DNA of 43,014 nucleotides. Origin: Clostridiales bacterium (GTDB lineage: Bacteria; Bacillota; Clostridia; Lachnospirales; WQUN01). The stretch's first letter is position 1, and each line of letters starts with the position of its first letter. The position numbers were made by a program, and so were the translations under genes. The stretch covers positions 1-43,014 of the forward strand of contig JAISZB010000052.1 in assembly GCA_031269465.1 (NCBI GenBank), in the 5' to 3' direction. Of the stretch, positions 41,326 through 43,014 are shown in pieces. Below the pieces are notes generated by a model. It saw nothing but the letters and a program-made list of their open reading frames with translations. It was not told the DNA's origin and made no database searches.

Positions 41326-42753
41326 ATGGAGAATTTTTTTCAGTTGAAGAAGTCAGGCACTGATATTAAGACAGAGATAATTGCTGGACTTACCACTTTT
41401 TTTACCATGGCCTACATCATTTTCGTCAATCCAGCCATCCTCTCTCAAACGGGCATGCCGCATGGCGGCGTGTTTGTAGCTACAATCGCGGCCGCCGTTG
41501 CGGGCACGCTGGTGATGGGCTTGTTTGCCAACGTGCCGTATGCCCAAGCTCCAGGCATGGGGTTGAACGCTTTTTTCACATTTACGGTTGTCTTTGGCAT
41601 GGGCTTCGCTTGGCAGGAGGCCTTGGCATTGGTTTTCATATGCGGACTCATCAACATCCTGATTACTGTCACTAAAGTCAGGAAAATTATAATCGGATCT
41701 ATTCCTCCGGTGCTTCAAAACGCCATAAGCGGAGGAATAGGCCTATTCATAGGATATATTGGTATAAAAGATGCAAACCTTTTGACTTTCAGCGCCGATC
41801 CTGGGACATATGAAGTGCTTGAGGGAGGATCTGCAAGCCTCAATTCAACAATAATTCCCGCGCTTATATCCTTCAACGACGGGAAGGCCGTTCTTGCCGT
41901 AATTGGGCTTCTGATTATGCTGGCTCTTCTGGTTCTCAAGATTAAAGGCGCAATATTCATAGGCATCATCGCCACTACAGTAATCGGAATTCCATTTGGC
42001 ATTACAAGGATTGATTCTGCGAGCATATTCAGCTTAGGAGATATAGGGGAAGTCAGCCAGACCTTCCTTGCTCTTTTCGGAAATCCTGGAATAGGAACGC
42101 TCTTCTCGTCTCCTGAGAGGATTATTCTTGTAATAACTACAATATTCGCATTCAGCCTGACCGATACATTCGATACAATCGGAACATTTATTGGAACAGG
42201 CCGCGTCAGCGGAATCTTCGACGAAAAGGATGACGCAGCCCTCGCCAATGGAAAAGGCTTCAACTCAAAGATGGACAAAGCGCTTTTCGCTGATGCGGCT
42301 GCTACATCCATCGGAGCCCTGTTTGGAACATCCAACACTACCACATATGTTGAAAGCGCGGCCGGGATAGCCGCAGGAGGACGCACAGGACTGACAAGCG
42401 TAGTTGTCGCTGCATTGTTTCTCATCTGCCTGCCTCTTGCCGGACTTTTCGGCATAGTTCCCGGATCCGCTACAGCTCCGGCTCTAATTGTAGTCGGCGT
42501 AATGATGATGTCCTCTTTTGCGCAGATAAAGTGGGCTGATTTTGAAGAGGCCGCTCCCGCATTCATAACGGCGGCGTTCATGGCTTTCGCCTACAGCATC
42601 AGCTATGGCGTGGCTGCCGGTTTTATCGTCTACTGCGTAGTAAAAATCTGCCGCAGGCAGTTCAATCAGGTTCATCCGATACTCATCGGGTCGACATGCC
42701 TGTTCATAATAAATTTTATTATTCTGGCGATGCATGCAGCCAATCTTTTCTAA
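41326..42753 (+). CDS. NCS2 family purine permease (AzgA-like)
   Basis: The 475-residue protein has the AzgA/GhxP-type NCS2 pattern. The start MENFFQLKKSGTDIKTEIIAGLTTFFTMAYIIFVNPAIL is characteristic, followed by YAQAPGMGLNAFFTF (TM3), SGGIGLFIGYIGIKDA, FAFSLTDTFDTIGTFIGTG (TM8, with the conserved acidic and Thr residues) and SNTTTYVESAAGIAAGGRTGL (TM10). About 12-14 membrane segments can be traced. It likely takes up adenine, guanine or hypoxanthine with protons. AGAAGGAGG precedes the ATG. It is single-gene with its own promoter and terminator. Confidence 0.95.
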   Translation: MENFFQLKKSGTDIKTEIIAGLTTFFTMAYIIFVNPAILSQTGMPHGGVFVATIAAAVAGTLVMGLFANVPYAQAPGMGLNAFFTFTVVFGMGFAWQEALALVFICGLINILITVTKVRKIIIGSIPPVLQNAISGGIGLFIGYIGIKDANLLTFSADPGTYEVLEGGSASLNSTIIPALISFNDGKAVLAVIGLLIMLALLVLKIKGAIFIGIIATTVIGIPFGITRIDSASIFSLGDIGEVSQTFLALFGNPGIGTLFSSPERIILVITTIFAFSLTDTFDTIGTFIGTGRVSGIFDEKDDAALANGKGFNSKMDKALFADAAATSIGALFGTSNTTTYVESAAGIAAGGRTGLTSVVVAALFLICLPLAGLFGIVPGSATAPALIVVGVMMMSSFAQIKWADFEEAAPAFITAAFMAFAYSISYGVAAGFIVYCVVKICRRQFNQVHPILIGSTCLFIINFIILAMHAANLF

Positions 42754-42789
42754 GAATGGCTGCGATGAATTAAATCTCCTTATTTGAAT

Positions 42790-42828
42790 AAAGGCTCTGT
42801 AGGCGCAAAGCGCTGACAGGGCCTTTTA
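42790..42828 (+). terminator. Terminator after the NCS2 permease
   Basis: AAAGGCTCTGT faces ACAGGGCCTTTT around a 16-base loop, with short T-run ATA following. It partly overlaps the left end of PIR copy 29. Confidence 0.75.
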
Positions 42829-42891
42829 TACTGCGGATTTGCAGCAATACGCGTCTAGTTTGGAGCTTGGCTGTCTGCATTCGGCGTCAGA
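42827..42891. repeat. PIR copy 29, left half interrupted by copy 30
   Basis: TATACTGCGGATTTGCAGCAATACG and AGTTTGGAGCTTGGCTGTC are the left arm. The rest is absent where copy 30 starts. Confidence 0.6.
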
Positions 42892-43014
42892 TATACCGCT
42901 TTTCATCAAATGTTCCTTTTTTGGAGCTTGACTGTCCATTGAGTGGTGCGATTGATATCGGCATTTTGCACTCGCTGTATAATCAAGCTCCAAAAAAGGC
43001 GGTTTAGTACGAAA
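42892..43014 (-). repeat. PIR copy 30, long-arm form in reverse, cut by window end
   Basis: The core from TATACCGCTTTTCATCAAATG through ATAATCAAGCTCCAAAAAAGG matches 21426-21541 with only a few differences, and GTTTAGTACGAAA at the end is the start of the long arm (reverse orientation). The remainder lies beyond the window. Confidence 0.88.

Noticed and set aside
1-43014. CRISPR array
   Set aside because: The repeats are dispersed, long, palindromic and mostly separated by genes. There is no regular repeat-spacer pattern and no cas gene.
1-43014. tRNA or rRNA genes
   Set aside because: I looked for cloverleaf-like sequences and rRNA motifs and saw none. The T-box only looks like an RNA gene because of its structured leader.

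Overview
The window looks like the chromosome of an endospore-forming, strictly anaerobic member of the Clostridia with roughly balanced base composition. The signs are a spoVS gene, the three [FeFe]-hydrogenase maturases (hydE, hydG, hydF), a pta-ackA acetate pathway, the order DUF177-rpmF-plsX-acpP-rnc, and the ispH-rpsA fusion typical of this class. I cannot place it to genus. No rRNA, tRNA, CRISPR array, prophage or complete insertion sequence is visible.

Layout. 1-4.16 kb is gene-poor: dispersed repeats, a PD-(D/E)XK-like protein with a tandemly duplicated 3' end, and decayed sequence. 4.15-9.9 kb holds a T-box leader, read as threonine-specific, followed by an RsmF/RsmB-type RNA methyltransferase, a YgiQ radical-SAM protein and threonine synthase. 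10-15.6 kb holds a glycine-rich unknown protein, a MATE exporter, thrS and a convergent tyrosine recombinase. 15.7-18.3 kb is pta-ackA with an unusually structured spacer. 18.9-23.4 kb is DUF177-rpmF, plsX, acpP-rnc and spoVS. 23.8-30.4 kb holds an HI0933/BaiN-type flavoprotein, a chorismate mutase-CMP kinase fusion, a PlsC-like protein with a damaged motif, ispH-rpsA and a GNAT enzyme. 31.2-37.8 kb is the hydrogenase maturation region: a TM1266-type regulator, hydE, hydG, a 20-codon leader ORF, hydF, then an aspartase-like gene. 38-42.8 kb holds a DUF2975/XRE pair with its probable operator, a NUDIX hydrolase, a small Cys/acid-rich membrane protein and an NCS2 purine permease.

The strongest unexplained signal is a family of dispersed palindromic elements, called PIR (palindromic intergenic repeat) here only for convenience. 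I count about 30 whole, partial or decayed copies in 43 kb, all between genes. The core is a near-perfect inverted repeat of about 130 bp with TATA-flanked ends (TATACYGATTTTCAT at the left, its complement at the right). Variants are a roughly 160-bp form carrying an extra GAATTCA-centred module, a roughly 230-bp form with a long asymmetric arm, and forms of about 55 bp that are almost only the two ends. Several copies differ on both arms in a way that keeps pairing, and some distant copies are almost identical. The family therefore looks both structurally constrained and recently mobile. Copies abut the ribosome binding sites of thrC, thrS and the hydrogenase regulator, so they form part of 5' UTRs if transcribed.

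Working together: pta-ackA makes ATP and acetate; hydE/G/F assemble the H-cluster of a hydrogenase encoded elsewhere; plsX, acpP and the PlsC-like protein belong to phospholipid synthesis; thrC and thrS share a threonine theme with the T-box. Gene calls are from recognition of sequence motifs by eye. Starts were chosen from visible Shine-Dalgarno sequences, and no database search was possible.
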